A stretch of DNA of 64,000 nt from Sporomusa sp. KB1 (GCF_007830295.1 NZ_VLKC01000002.1:1242887-1306886); one strand, 5' to 3'; positions 7,896 to 18,628 are shown, counted from the first letter of the stretch. Numbers and translations are program-made. The notes: generated by a model from the sequence alone, not told the origin.

Positions 7896-8945
7896 TCAGC
7901 CTGATAGGTATAATCTCCGGAGTTCATCATCGCTTATGGCTGTTTTCTTACGAACAGCTAACGCCCGTACTGCGGCCAGCAAATGCTTACTCTCATCTTC
8001 CTCCAGACAAATACCCCAAGCCGCAAATTTTGTTCTAAGCGCCGCCGTTCCGGAGTGTTTGCCAACAATAAGCTGTCTGCTTAGCCCCACCAATTCAGGG
8101 GCAAATGGCTCATAAAGCTTCGGAGCTTTAGTAATGCCGTCAACATGCAGACCTGATTCGTGGGCAAAAATAGCGGGGCCAATAATAGCTTTGTTTACCG
8201 GCACTGTCAGACCCAGCATAGAATAAATCTGGTGACAGCCTATTGCAAGCTTAGGTGGCAGCTTAGTGTTGATCTCCAAAAGTTGTCTGGCAGCCAGAAG
8301 CACCTCTTCCCACGGAGCATAGCCGCCAATCCCGCCTACTGATTCCACCACTTGTGTGGCACCAGCCTTTAATGCTGCCAGAGTATTGGCAGTTGCCAAA
8401 CCATAGGCATTGCCAGCTGAAATGCCTATGGGGCAAGCCAAGCTACTTTTCAGGAGAGTTATTTGATCAAATAAAGCAAACGGATTTCCCTTACCAGTTC
8501 TATCCTGGTATATGACGGCAGCAATCGGATATTGTTTTATACTAGCGATAAGGCCTGACAACGCTTCTACCGTAAGAACGTCTATCCCTTCAACAAACAA
8601 AGAAACTACCAAGCCCAGCGTGCAAGCCTCTTTCATAACCTCCCGTAATCTGGTGCCAAACTCCACTTGGTTTGTGGCATCACAAACCAGAACAACTTGC
8701 TTTATACCTGCTCGCTCGGCCAGTGACAGTTCACAGCCTAAAAGGTTGAGTAACCCATAAAGCTTAATCTGGGTTTGCACCTCAGCCAACTCCGGACGAT
8801 CACACTGCCATTCATCAAGGTGAATAACTGCCTGTTGTATCCCCAAAGCAGTTAGCACACCAACAAAATCTACCAGCTTTTGCGCGGCAAACTGCTGTCT
8901 GATAGCGATATTCAAAGTCTGGTCTAACCACATAATTTTCTTCAT
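7896..8945 (-). CDS. nifV-omega: Homocitrate synthase, omega subunit
   Basis: Protein of 349 aa related to isopropylmalate/homocitrate synthases, but with a degenerate N-terminal barrel: the RDGEQ motif is replaced by LDQTLN, so it is unlikely to be catalytic alone. The C-terminal half retains HESGLHVDGI and the VGKHSGTAAL segment of the LeuA/NifV regulatory and linker domains. It matches the NifV-omega subunit of C. pasteurianum, which pairs with NifV-alpha. I favour the ATG at 8945, preceded by GGTGATC; a GTG at 8954 overlapping the stop of the upstream gene is an alternative. Confidence 0.9.
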   Translation of the reverse strand: MKKIMWLDQTLNIAIRQQFAAQKLVDFVGVLTALGIQQAVIHLDEWQCDRPELAEVQTQIKLYGLLNLLGCELSLAERAGIKQVVLVCDATNQVEFGTRLREVMKEACTLGLVVSLFVEGIDVLTVEALSGLIASIKQYPIAAVIYQDRTGKGNPFALFDQITLLKSSLACPIGISAGNAYGLATANTLAALKAGATQVVESVGGIGGYAPWEEVLLAARQLLEINTKLPPKLAIGCHQIYSMLGLTVPVNKAIIGPAIFAHESGLHVDGITKAPKLYEPFAPELVGLSRQLIVGKHSGTAALRTKFAAWGICLEEDESKHLLAAVRALAVRKKTAISDDELRRLYLSG

Positions 8946-8950
8946 ATTGA

Positions 8951-9568
8951 TCACCCGCAGCTTTGTTTTCTTATCACCAGCTTGACACCATTTTCCAAGC
9001 GCTCTGATTGACAGTCAAGACGGCCACTTTCCTTTTCGGCCTCCAGCCAAGGCGGGATATGACTGCACAGCACCTCCACCTGATAGTAATTTCCCGTTAA
9101 TAATGGCTGCAATACTTGCTTGGAGGTTAACCCACTGCCATTTTGTTGAATATCCTTGAGCGACACCCTGAAACAACCCGGCCCAGTCTCAACAATAGCT
9201 GGAGCTGTAGGTTTACCTGTTTCACTCTCGCGGGCGGCCAACTCCTCCTGCACTAAAATGTATTCTAAAAAATCTGCCGGACGACCACTAAACTCCCAAA
9301 TACTAAACCCATTTTGTTCTAATTCTTTGTATAACAGACCAACTACTGTCTGCGCGACAAATACACGGCATTGGCCCAACCATTGAATTATGTCCGCTAT
9401 TTGCCGCCGTACTCCAGCCATACCGCTTGTACGGTCAAGTTGAAATGGCAAGGAGTCAGATAACCGCCACTTTCCCTGCTGACGGCGATAAACAACCACT
9501 TTTCCCGGTTCTTCCAAGGACGCTGCATTGCCTTTATCCCCAATAAACACCGCTATGTCCCGCGCCAT
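8951..9568 (-). CDS. AnfO-family nitrogenase accessory protein
   Basis: A 205-aa protein resembling the Fe-only nitrogenase accessory protein AnfO: N-terminal MARDIAVFIGDKGNAASLEE, a central FSIWEFSGRPADFLEYIL segment, and a variable C-terminus ending in a basic strand. AnfO-type genes were named for the iron-only system but also occur in clostridial Mo-nif clusters. It sits between nifB and nifV-omega with tight spacing, so it is cotranscribed. No anfG or vnf genes are in the window, arguing for a role with the Mo enzyme. Molecular function is unknown. Confidence 0.8.
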   Translation of the reverse strand: MARDIAVFIGDKGNAASLEEPGKVVVYRRQQGKWRLSDSLPFQLDRTSGMAGVRRQIADIIQWLGQCRVFVAQTVVGLLYKELEQNGFSIWEFSGRPADFLEYILVQEELAARESETGKPTAPAIVETGPGCFRVSLKDIQQNGSGLTSKQVLQPLLTGNYYQVEVLCSHIPPWLEAEKESGRLDCQSERLENGVKLVIRKQSCG

Positions 9569-9587
9569 TTTCCTTCCTCCTTCACCG

Positions 9588-10835
9588 CTACACGGCAGCT
9601 GCCTTTAATTCCAGCTGTTCAACAGCATAATACAGACCGCTCTCCACGGTATAGCAATATTCCACCGACATAATACCCCGCTTTAACAAACGTTTTTGGG
9701 CCTGATAACCGATCCGCATCGTCAATACAGCATCACAATCACTTAACGCTGTCATTATAGCCTCTCGTCGCTTATCTTCGCTATCACAGTCCTCATTACC
9801 AGTACAATATTTTTCCAGGCAGCGCGTTTCCACTAGCTCATACCGGCTATTATTTACCTGATAAATATCAAATTTATCGGCATGACCAAAGTGCAAATCA
9901 ACCAGTTTCCCGGCTTGGGAGGTAACCGCCACTTTGTAATAACCGGCAAGCGGCAATGGTTTACTCTCAGCTGCTTCAACCAGCGTGGTAGCAGCACAGC
10001 TTCTAAACTCACTGTTACGATCCTGACTCAAAAGACCAATGGCATCTGCCCGGCACTGGCGGCAATGGGTCATCTGTTTCAGTTCAACATTACAAGCTAC
10101 CCGCATGGCCGTAACATCGTGCATATTGGTTTGCGGCAACCCGGAAAACACACTGCCCTGTGTGGGAAGAAAGGGCATAATATTGGTCAGACTAGCACCC
10201 AATTGCTTAACTTTCTTGACCACAGTAGGTATATGCCTGTCATTCACCATTGTAATCATTACAATGTTTACCTTGACAACAACACCATGATCGGCTAAAT
10301 ACCTAATGCCTGCCTGTTGGTTGTTCAAGAGAATTTCTGCACCTTCTGCGCCAGTATAACGAGTACCTTGGTAGTTGACAGCTCCATAGATCTGAGCACC
10401 AATGACCGGTTCAGTACAGTTAACGGTCACCGTGACGTGATGTACACCAAGTTTAACTATTTCCGGGGCGTATTCGGGCAATAACAGCCCATTAGTTGAC
10501 AAACAGAATAGCACGTCAGAGTCTGCTTTTTTTATAAGCTCAATGGTCTCACGGGTTTTATTCCAATCAGCCAGGGCATCCCCCGGACCGGCAAATCCAA
10601 CCACACTCAGATTGGGGATGGCAGCTTTCACTTTTTCAAATTTTGTAAAAGCCTCTGCAGGTGACAGCACTTCACTAGTTACTCCAGGGCGGCTTTCATT
10701 AACACAATCAAACTTACGGCTGCAATAGTTGCAGCTAATATTGCACTGCGGCGCTACCGGCAGATGCATACGGGCATATTGATGTTGAGCTTCACTAGAA
10801 AAACAGGGATGTTTATCGGTAAGCACGCTCGCCAT
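9588..10835 (-). CDS. nifB: NifB (radical SAM FeMo-co core synthase) with C-terminal NifX-like domain, copy 1
   Basis: Builds the [8Fe-9S-C] NifB-co precursor of FeMo-cofactor. The 415-aa protein has the radical SAM motif CNISCNYC (C-x3-C-x2-C) near residue 31 and a second cysteine set, CRQC. The C-terminal NifX/NafY-like cofactor-binding domain carries the intact DLHFGHADKF motif. Start at 10835 chosen because AAAGGAGGTGA precedes it. It lies 31 bases downstream of nifN in the main operon. A second, similar copy sits at 18717-19964. Confidence 0.97.
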   Translation of the reverse strand: MASVLTDKHPCFSSEAQHQYARMHLPVAPQCNISCNYCSRKFDCVNESRPGVTSEVLSPAEAFTKFEKVKAAIPNLSVVGFAGPGDALADWNKTRETIELIKKADSDVLFCLSTNGLLLPEYAPEIVKLGVHHVTVTVNCTEPVIGAQIYGAVNYQGTRYTGAEGAEILLNNQQAGIRYLADHGVVVKVNIVMITMVNDRHIPTVVKKVKQLGASLTNIMPFLPTQGSVFSGLPQTNMHDVTAMRVACNVELKQMTHCRQCRADAIGLLSQDRNSEFRSCAATTLVEAAESKPLPLAGYYKVAVTSQAGKLVDLHFGHADKFDIYQVNNSRYELVETRCLEKYCTGNEDCDSEDKRREAIMTALSDCDAVLTMRIGYQAQKRLLKRGIMSVEYCYTVESGLYYAVEQLELKAAAV

Positions 10836-10866
10836 AGAGCGGTCACCTCCTTTCTTCAAGTAAGGG

Positions 10867-12198
10867 TTATGATGATTTACTATAATATTTCTGGTACATA
10901 TTCTGACGGTAGTATTGATATTTTTCGGCTAGAAGGGTGTTGGTAATCCTGTCTAGCAAGTTCATAGAACCAGTATACCCTATTGACAACAGCCTCTGTC
11001 CACCCACTCGGTCATGAATGGGAAATCCTAAACGCACTAGGGGAATATGATCTCTTTCGGTAAGAAAGCGCCCGTCCGAATGGCCAATAGCAATATTAGC
11101 CGCGCCCGCCTTGGCCTGTTGCTGAACTAAATCAAAATCAGGGTCTGATAATACAACCGTTTCGGCTGACATCTCTGTTTTGGGCAAAAGCCGCGACAAG
11201 TTGCCGCTTTTATCCCCAGTTACTACTACTGGACGAATACCGTTTTCCAGGCAGAGCTGCGTCACAGCATAGACAAGTTCAGGATCACCAAAAATGGCAC
11301 TGCGTCCGGCAAAATTATATTTATGAGAATCAATCATGGCATCAATAAGCCGTCCCCGTTCGTTCTCAATGTCCGCCGGTCGTTTCCTACCGTTAATAGC
11401 CTCGATCGCGCCCATAAAGGCATCCGTGTTTTGAATACCAATAGGCAATGGTACAGAATACAGTGGTACACCAAAGGTATCTTCCAGATACTTTCCGGGT
11501 GATACACTACCATCTAAGGTAACACCCATTTCAATGGTTGCCGGCGCACCGCCCATGCGGTAAAGATCCGCAATAGGCGTGCCGCCCGCAGGTAATTTAC
11601 TATAGTTATTAGCAAGGTATGGCCGGTCAAGAGTGTCCGCAATATCAGGACACAACATATATTCCAAATCCATGGCAGTAAGCAAACGCTTCAGTTCTCG
11701 AATGTCGGCCGGACTAATGCTGGGTATAATAATATTTACTTTGTTATGGCGTTCGGTGGCGGTTGCCAGCGTCTCAACCAAACGCCTGACAGTCAGCCAG
11801 TAACCCTCACTATGATTGCCGCCATAACCGGGAGTGTTGGCTGTAACAATCGGCATAATAAGCTTGCGTTCCTGCCGATAGTCAGCTACTATCCTAGCTA
11901 TGTCTTCCCCAATGGTTTCAGCCAGACAGGTGGTAACAACACCAATCAGTCCCGGTTGATAAACTTTATTAATATTATCAAGGGCTTGGCGCAAATTAGC
12001 CTCACCGCCATACACTGTCCCTTTTTCATTGAGCGAAGAGGACCCAACATCAATCGGCTCATTAAAATGTTCAGCAATATGTCGCCGCATATAGGTACTG
12101 CACCCTTGTGAGCCATGAACAATTACCATTGATCGTTCAATACCTTTAAGCGCCAATATTCCACCCATCGGCATGCACATGTGACAGGGATTTTCCAT
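10867..12198 (-). CDS. nifN: Nitrogenase cofactor scaffold subunit NifN
   Basis: Beta-like subunit of the NifEN scaffold on which NifB-co matures to FeMo-co. The 443-aa protein resembles NifK/NifN (PCHMCMPMGGILALKG at the start, HGSQGCSTYMRRH, DIENERGRLIDAMID). Start at 12198 (MENPCH) has AAGGAGG upstream and lies one base from the nifE stop. No fusion to NifB is present, unlike C. pasteurianum nifN-B. Confidence 0.95.
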   Translation of the reverse strand: MENPCHMCMPMGGILALKGIERSMVIVHGSQGCSTYMRRHIAEHFNEPIDVGSSSLNEKGTVYGGEANLRQALDNINKVYQPGLIGVVTTCLAETIGEDIARIVADYRQERKLIMPIVTANTPGYGGNHSEGYWLTVRRLVETLATATERHNKVNIIIPSISPADIRELKRLLTAMDLEYMLCPDIADTLDRPYLANNYSKLPAGGTPIADLYRMGGAPATIEMGVTLDGSVSPGKYLEDTFGVPLYSVPLPIGIQNTDAFMGAIEAINGRKRPADIENERGRLIDAMIDSHKYNFAGRSAIFGDPELVYAVTQLCLENGIRPVVVTGDKSGNLSRLLPKTEMSAETVVLSDPDFDLVQQQAKAGAANIAIGHSDGRFLTERDHIPLVRLGFPIHDRVGGQRLLSIGYTGSMNLLDRITNTLLAEKYQYYRQNMYQKYYSKSS

Positions 12199-12199
12199 A

Positions 12200-13552
12200 T
12201 CAGACACCTCCTTGACGAGCGGTATATTGCCATACTGGTGAGCACACGGTAGAGTATACTTCCTGAGCAAAGTTAACGGCGCCATCAAAACCGCTTAAAG
12301 GATGTTTACGGTTGTGATTGTGGTCAATGAACGCGAGTCCCAGCTTGTATGCCAGTGGTCGTTCCTTGACCCCGCCAACCAACAAATGCGCTCCTTGGCC
12401 GGTCATAAACCGTTCCAGTTCTGCCGGATTGGCATCATCTAAAATAACAGTACCGTCACTCACAAGCTCGTTAATGGTGTCATATTCCTCCGGGCGCCCG
12501 GTCTGCGTACCTACCATTACTACTTCAATGCCAATTTCCCGAAACTGCTTGATCAGCGAGATGGCCTTAAACCCGCCACCAACATAGACGGCTGCTTTTT
12601 TACCTGCTAGTTTTTCTCTGTACCCTTTAATAATGGGTGCCACCCGGTCAGTTTCCCGACGAATGAGTACTTCAGCCTTAGCCCTGAGTTCACCGCCGCC
12701 CATGGCCTCAGCAATATTGCGCAACGATTGGGCGGTATCATCAAGCCCCAGGAAAGACACCTGCTGGTACGGAATACCATACAGTTCCTGCAGCTTGCCT
12801 GCTAAATAATACATTGAACCCGCACACTGAACAATATTGAGTGAAGCCTTAGCTGCTCCCTTAATGGTGGCGCTAGTCGAATCACCGGTAAATACAGTGT
12901 TGACTTGCACCCCCATCTGCTGGAGATAGTCTTTAATAATCCAGGCTTCACCTGCCAGATTAAATTCTCCCAGGTAGTTGATGGTTCTACTAGCGGCTTC
13001 GCGCCGGTCAACCGGATCGATGAGCTTTAATAGCGCCTCACAGGCAGCCCGGTAACCAGCTGATTTATTGCCAATAAAGCCACTGGATTCCACAGGAATA
13101 ACCTCAATATTATGACGGCTGGCCGCCGCTTTGCACACAGCCGTCAAATCATCACCGATTACCCCGACGATACAGGTCGAGTACACAAATACCAGCTTGG
13201 CTTGGTATTTAGCCACAAGTTCATCAATAATCCGGGCCAGCTTCTTTTCGCCGCCAAAAATAATGTCTTTTTCCCTCAAATCAGTAGTAAAACTGTTACG
13301 GTAAAGTTCGGAGCCACTGGACAGACTGCCGCGAATATCCCAGGTGTAGTTGGCACAGCCAACCGGGCCATGCACCAGATGGATTGCATCTGTAACCGGA
13401 TTTAAAACCACTCTGGCCCCACAGTACACACAGGCTCGTTGACTGACACAGCCGGCAATACTGTCAGCATCGCACTTTATCGTGTTTTTTCTTCGTCCTT
13501 TGGTAGCTATAAATTGTTCCCGTTCCGAAATAGCCGCAGTCGCCTCGCTCAT
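12200..13552 (-). CDS. nifE: Nitrogenase cofactor scaffold subunit NifE
   Basis: Alpha-like partner of NifN in the FeMo-co assembly scaffold. The 450-aa protein is NifD-like (CVSQRACVYCGARVVL, HGPVGCANYTWDIRG, STCIVGVIGDDL) but lacks the NifD insertion and active-site histidine context. Start 13552 chosen: AGGAGG lies 8 bases upstream of MSEAT. It directly follows nifK (19-base gap). Confidence 0.95.
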   Translation of the reverse strand: MSEATAAISEREQFIATKGRRKNTIKCDADSIAGCVSQRACVYCGARVVLNPVTDAIHLVHGPVGCANYTWDIRGSLSSGSELYRNSFTTDLREKDIIFGGEKKLARIIDELVAKYQAKLVFVYSTCIVGVIGDDLTAVCKAAASRHNIEVIPVESSGFIGNKSAGYRAACEALLKLIDPVDRREAASRTINYLGEFNLAGEAWIIKDYLQQMGVQVNTVFTGDSTSATIKGAAKASLNIVQCAGSMYYLAGKLQELYGIPYQQVSFLGLDDTAQSLRNIAEAMGGGELRAKAEVLIRRETDRVAPIIKGYREKLAGKKAAVYVGGGFKAISLIKQFREIGIEVVMVGTQTGRPEEYDTINELVSDGTVILDDANPAELERFMTGQGAHLLVGGVKERPLAYKLGLAFIDHNHNRKHPLSGFDGAVNFAQEVYSTVCSPVWQYTARQGGV

Positions 13553-13571
13553 ATCTTTACCTCCTGTCAAA

Positions 13572-14960
13572 CTACATAACTAACTCAAAATCCGCATCAG
13601 CAGCATCCCTGTCCGCCCTGTCTAATAATGCATTGCTGATACTCTCAATCAGGCGCATAGCGCCGCGATAGCCAACAATCGGCAAATAGGAATGGACACT
13701 GCGATCCAATACGGGGAAACCAACTCGTACCAGCGGGATATCTTCCGCACGAGCTATATACTTACCGTAGGTATTACCAATAATCAAATCAACTGGTTCA
13801 TTCTTGAGCCATTGATGGAAAGTAAATAGATCGCCACCTGACTTGATATTGGCTGTCACACCCGCGGATGCCAGCATAGCTTGAATCTCTTCTTCAAAAC
13901 TTCCAGTAACTGATCCTTTGGCCCCGCCCGGTGTACCTGTTAAGATATGGACTGGCTTCATTCCCAGACTCAGAACAAGTTCCGTCAAACCGATAACAAT
14001 ATCCGGATCACCAAAGATACCTACCTGTTTGCCATGAAAGTGAAAGTGAGTGTCAGTCATAATGTCTACCAATTGACCACGTTCTTCTTCCAGTTCGTAT
14101 GGTACTTCTTGCGCAAACGCCCGGCGCAAGGCTACAAGCAAAGCATCGGTAGCCTTAATTCCAATCGGTGTTTTCAAGGTAGTTGCCGGTACTTGACATT
14201 TTTGGACCAATAACTCGGCCGCATCACTTGAGGCAAAACGTCCGAGAGCCAATGTCAGTTTAGAATTTCCGCTGTCTTTGATCTGCGCCACAGTAGCACC
14301 GCCCTGGGGAAACATGGTGAACTTGCCTGTCATTGGCGCATCCAACACACCAGAGGTATCAGGGAACATGATTGACTTAATTCCCATGACCTTAACAATA
14401 CGTTTAATCTCCCGCATATCGCCAGGATTAACGAAACCGGGTATGATATTGACCTGTTCTCTTTTTACCGGCAAAGTGGCTTCTGCCAGATAACTGACCA
14501 TCCCCTTGGTCATGTTGGAAAAGCCGGTAATGTGTGAGCCTACATAACTCGGCGTATTGGCATGAATAACGATCTTGCCTTCAGGAACCTCGGTTGATTT
14601 AATAATATTGGGAATATCATCACCGATGGTCTCGGTCAGGCAGGTAGTGTGCACTGCCATAACCTCCGGGTTATAAATAGCAAATACATTTTTTATGGCG
14701 GTTTTTAGGTTGGCACCGCCGCCAAACACCGAAGCTCCTTCGGTAAAGCTCGAAGTAGAAGCCATGGCCGGCTCCCGGAAATGCCGGGACAAGTGCATGC
14801 GATGAAACGAACAGCAGCCTTGCGAGCCGTGACTGTGCGGCAGACAACCATGAATCCCCAGGGCAGCATACATGGCCCCAAGAGGCTGGCAGGTTTTAGC
14901 CGGGTTAATCGCGCCGCCGCTATTACGTTCTTTATGTTCTTTAGGTGTACAATCCAGCAT
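13572..14960 (-). CDS. nifK: Nitrogenase MoFe protein beta subunit
   Basis: Beta chain of dinitrogenase; together with NifD it holds the P-cluster. At 462 aa it is the short clostridial/archaeal form lacking the N-terminal extension of proteobacterial NifK. P-cluster cysteines sit in the contexts NPAKTCQPLG, HGSQGCCSFH and HTTCLTETIGDD. The start lies one base after the nifD stop. Confidence 0.97.
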   Translation of the reverse strand: MLDCTPKEHKERNSGGAINPAKTCQPLGAMYAALGIHGCLPHSHGSQGCCSFHRMHLSRHFREPAMASTSSFTEGASVFGGGANLKTAIKNVFAIYNPEVMAVHTTCLTETIGDDIPNIIKSTEVPEGKIVIHANTPSYVGSHITGFSNMTKGMVSYLAEATLPVKREQVNIIPGFVNPGDMREIKRIVKVMGIKSIMFPDTSGVLDAPMTGKFTMFPQGGATVAQIKDSGNSKLTLALGRFASSDAAELLVQKCQVPATTLKTPIGIKATDALLVALRRAFAQEVPYELEEERGQLVDIMTDTHFHFHGKQVGIFGDPDIVIGLTELVLSLGMKPVHILTGTPGGAKGSVTGSFEEEIQAMLASAGVTANIKSGGDLFTFHQWLKNEPVDLIIGNTYGKYIARAEDIPLVRVGFPVLDRSVHSYLPIVGYRGAMRLIESISNALLDRADRDAADADFELVM

Positions 14961-14961
14961 A

Positions 14962-16575
14962 TTAGGCCACTCCTTCCTCAGTTACAGTACCAGTTAACAG
15001 CGGTTCATCCTGCCAAGGCGGAACTATGAAGTTCCAGGTAGGAGAAGCAAACCCCATACTCACGTCACGGGCAAAATTAACTGCGCCGTTAAAACCGGCA
15101 TAGGGACCACTGTAATCATACGAATGAAGCTGTTTGGCCGGGATACCCATTTTCTGAATTACGTATTTATCCTTGATACCGGAGGCAAAAATGTCCGGTT
15201 TGAGAATTTTAATAAACTCCTCTGTTTCAAAGTGGTTGAGGTCATCAACAATGACACTGCCGTCCTTCATGGTCACAGCCATACCTGCATAGTCGCTTAA
15301 AGGGATTTTCTGTTTAAGTTCTTCCATTTTTTCCGGAGACACTTTGAGGCGAAAACGCTGTTCATCTGCATTCACATGCAATTCGGGAATATTTTTCGAA
15401 TCGGCATCTGTTTTAATTGTCGGGATAACCTGTCGGCCTTCATAATCGTCTCTGTGAGCAAATTCATAGCCTGCTAATACTGTTTCAATCCCTATCTCAG
15501 CAAATAGTCCTTGGTAATGATGGCCACGCGAACCGCCAACAAAACAAAACGCCGTCTTGCCATCGCAAATCTTCTTGTACTGCTCAATGAGTGGTTCTAT
15601 TCGCGTCACTTCACGTGCAATTACTTCTTCCGTTTTAGCAATGAGCGCTTTATCACCAAAGTACAACGCCATGTTTCTGAGAGATTCACTCATGCCTTGA
15701 ACACCAATGAAATTGACTTTGAGCCATGGCGTACCATACTTCGTCTCTAACATTTCCGCGATATAATTTATCGAACGATGACATTGAACTAAATTGAGTT
15801 CTGCCGTGTGGGCATTCTTTAGTTCTTCATACGAGCCATCACCAGTCATGACAGATACAATGGTATAACCGATCTCCTTCAAAACTCGCTCTATTTCCCA
15901 ACTATCGCCGCCAATATTGTATTCCCCGAGAATATTGATGGGATATTTGCCAGCAGCCTTCTCGGTTTCGCTGGCCCCAATAACCCGCTCCATCAAGATG
16001 TTGTTGGCAATATGGTGGCCGGCCGACTGGCTGACGCCTTTATACCCTTCACAACTAAAGGCAAGAACAGGAACCCCATGGCGGGACTCAGCAGACCGGG
16101 CAACGGCACTAATATCATCGCCAATCAGTCCAACCGGGCAGGTAGCCGAAACCGTTATCGCCTTAGGATGAAAGATGTCCATCACTTCGTCAATGACCTT
16201 TGCAAGTTTTTTCTCGCCGCCAAAGACGATGTCGCTTTCCTGCATATCAGTTGATACACAATAGTTAAGGAAATTCTGGGTGGGGTCATCTGATTGGGCT
16301 TTATTGCGGCGAGTTCCCCAGGTATAGTAGCCACAGCCAATAGGGCCGTGGGTGATGTGAACCATATCTTTAAGCGGGCCGAGCACAACGCCTTTACAAC
16401 CGGCGTAGGCACAGCCGCGATTAGTAATAATACCTGGAATCGTTCGGGTATTGGCTTCAATTACCTGCGCACTTTCTGCTCCATCTTTAATGAAGATGTG
16501 TTTTGTACGGTTTTTTTGGACTTTAGATGGATATTGGGCAAGTATCTCTTGTAACTCCTTTTCAGTAACAGCCAT
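14962..16575 (-). CDS. nifD: Nitrogenase MoFe protein alpha subunit
   Basis: Alpha chain carrying the FeMo-cofactor. The 537 aa include the roughly 50-residue insertion typical of clostridial NifD (about residues 385-430). Cofactor ligands are seen as Cys in LNLVQCHRSINYI and His in QLHSYDYSGPYAGF; P-cluster cysteines occur in NRGCAYAGC, HGPIGCGYYTWGTRRN and SATCPVGLIGDD. The sequence is Mo-type: the reading does not suggest a VnfD or AnfD, and no delta subunit gene is present. AAAGGGGGA precedes the ATG. Confidence 0.97.
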   Translation of the reverse strand: MAVTEKELQEILAQYPSKVQKNRTKHIFIKDGAESAQVIEANTRTIPGIITNRGCAYAGCKGVVLGPLKDMVHITHGPIGCGYYTWGTRRNKAQSDDPTQNFLNYCVSTDMQESDIVFGGEKKLAKVIDEVMDIFHPKAITVSATCPVGLIGDDISAVARSAESRHGVPVLAFSCEGYKGVSQSAGHHIANNILMERVIGASETEKAAGKYPINILGEYNIGGDSWEIERVLKEIGYTIVSVMTGDGSYEELKNAHTAELNLVQCHRSINYIAEMLETKYGTPWLKVNFIGVQGMSESLRNMALYFGDKALIAKTEEVIAREVTRIEPLIEQYKKICDGKTAFCFVGGSRGHHYQGLFAEIGIETVLAGYEFAHRDDYEGRQVIPTIKTDADSKNIPELHVNADEQRFRLKVSPEKMEELKQKIPLSDYAGMAVTMKDGSVIVDDLNHFETEEFIKILKPDIFASGIKDKYVIQKMGIPAKQLHSYDYSGPYAGFNGAVNFARDVSMGFASPTWNFIVPPWQDEPLLTGTVTEEGVA

Positions 16576-16610
16576 GCTGCTTTCCCCCTTTGCTTCCTAA
16601 TTAATCAAGC

Positions 16611-17018
16611 TTATACTGCGTCTTCGCCGGCTTCACCAGTACGAACCCTAATAGCATCCAGCATGGGCATAATAATGATCTTTCCGTCCCCCACCTTATT
16701 TTCGGTGCGGTTGGCCGACATAATGGCTTCCACAATCTTAGGTACATCTTCATCATGGGCTAAAATCGTAAATAATCGCCGTGGGAACAACCGGTGTCCA
16801 TCGAGAAAACCATCAATCAACATTTCAGCATCTGCCTCGTCAGCACCAGCCATACTCATCATTTTGTCTTTTCGTTCGGCTACAACGGCCGGATCATCAA
16901 CCAGTTTACCCCGCCCCATGACTTTGAAGGCTGTGAATCCGGCTACCCCGGCTTCTACCAATGCTTTCTTGGTAGCACTTGTTTTATTCATGCGCACTAT
17001 GGCTAGAATCTCTTGCAT
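16611..17018 (-). CDS. nifI2: PII-family nitrogenase regulator NifI2
   Basis: One of two PII-like proteins that, in methanogens and clostridia, form a NifI1-NifI2 complex binding dinitrogenase and switching it off when ammonium is plentiful. The 135-aa protein is longer than GlnB, with a divergent T-loop (GRGKLVDDPAVVAERKDKM) as usual in NifI2. Located between nifI1 and nifD, the standard position. Confidence 0.93.
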   Translation of the reverse strand: MQEILAIVRMNKTSATKKALVEAGVAGFTAFKVMGRGKLVDDPAVVAERKDKMMSMAGADEADAEMLIDGFLDGHRLFPRRLFTILAHDEDVPKIVEAIMSANRTENKVGDGKIIIMPMLDAIRVRTGEAGEDAV

Positions 17019-17031
17019 GGTACAGCCTCCT

Positions 17032-17367
17032 TTACAGTTCTTTCATGCCGCTTGACACGGTGTATACCTCAGAAACAGGCGTTATGAATATTTTTCCGTC
17101 GCCATAGGCACCCTTTTCTCCCGTTTTGGCCGCTTCCATTATTACCTTAATAATTTCCTGTTTGTATTCGGCCCGTACTGCCATTAAGAGCAGCGTTTTG
17201 GGGATTTCATCATAAACGACCCCACCAATTTTAATGCCTTTTTGTTTGCCGCGGCCCACAACGTCAACGACAGTAACAGCGTTAAATCCGGCTTGTGACA
17301 GTTCGGCCAGCACTTCATCTTTTTTATCTGGTCTAATAATGGCTCTGATTAATATCACAACATTCAC
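17032..17367 (-). CDS. nifI1: PII-family nitrogenase regulator NifI1
   Basis: A 111-aa PII-like protein with the C-terminal signature GAYGDGKIFITPV and a T-loop region lacking the uridylylation tyrosine context of GlnB. Partner of NifI2 in post-translational control of nitrogenase. It lies 24 bases after nifH and 13 bases before nifI2, in the archaeal/clostridial order nifH-I1-I2-D. Confidence 0.94.
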   Translation of the reverse strand: MNVVILIRAIIRPDKKDEVLAELSQAGFNAVTVVDVVGRGKQKGIKIGGVVYDEIPKTLLLMAVRAEYKQEIIKVIMEAAKTGEKGAYGDGKIFITPVSEVYTVSSGMKEL

Positions 17368-17391
17368 TCCTTCATTTTTCGTCGTTTAAGC

Positions 17392-18393
<1,002 letters not shown>

Positions 18394-18473
18394 TTATTTG
18401 TATGGAAGATAATCACCCCCCTTCCTGATCCTGCTTTTAACAAAGTTAACCTTTTGGTTGGATAACAAGACAA

Positions 18474-18628
18474 GGCTTACCACAGTCAATAATTGTGGTA
18501 AGCCTCATTGCTTGTTAAAACTATTAAACTATCTGCAGAAATTTACGCTGCCATAAAAACATAAAAAGCTATAAGCAGAATTCTCTACTTCATAGCTTCA
18601 TCGCTGAAAACCAATATCTATTAAACAC
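18474..18628 (-). ncRNA. nifH leader RNA with two terminator-like hairpins
   Basis: Downstream of the promoter the leader holds hairpin 1 (18566-18598: AAGCTAT and ATAGCTT outer stem, inner stem around a GAAT loop), followed by TTTTTATGTTTTT like an intrinsic terminator. Hairpin 2 follows (18474-18504, an 11-bp stem starting GGCTTACC). The whole block is repeated upstream of the second nifB at 20032-20184, with hairpin 1, its U-rich tail, a TTTCTGCAGA box and hairpin 2 all conserved. The arrangement suggests transcription attenuation or antitermination of nif genes. The rest of the stretch 18220-18473 shows only the hairpin at 18359-18391. Confidence 0.6.
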
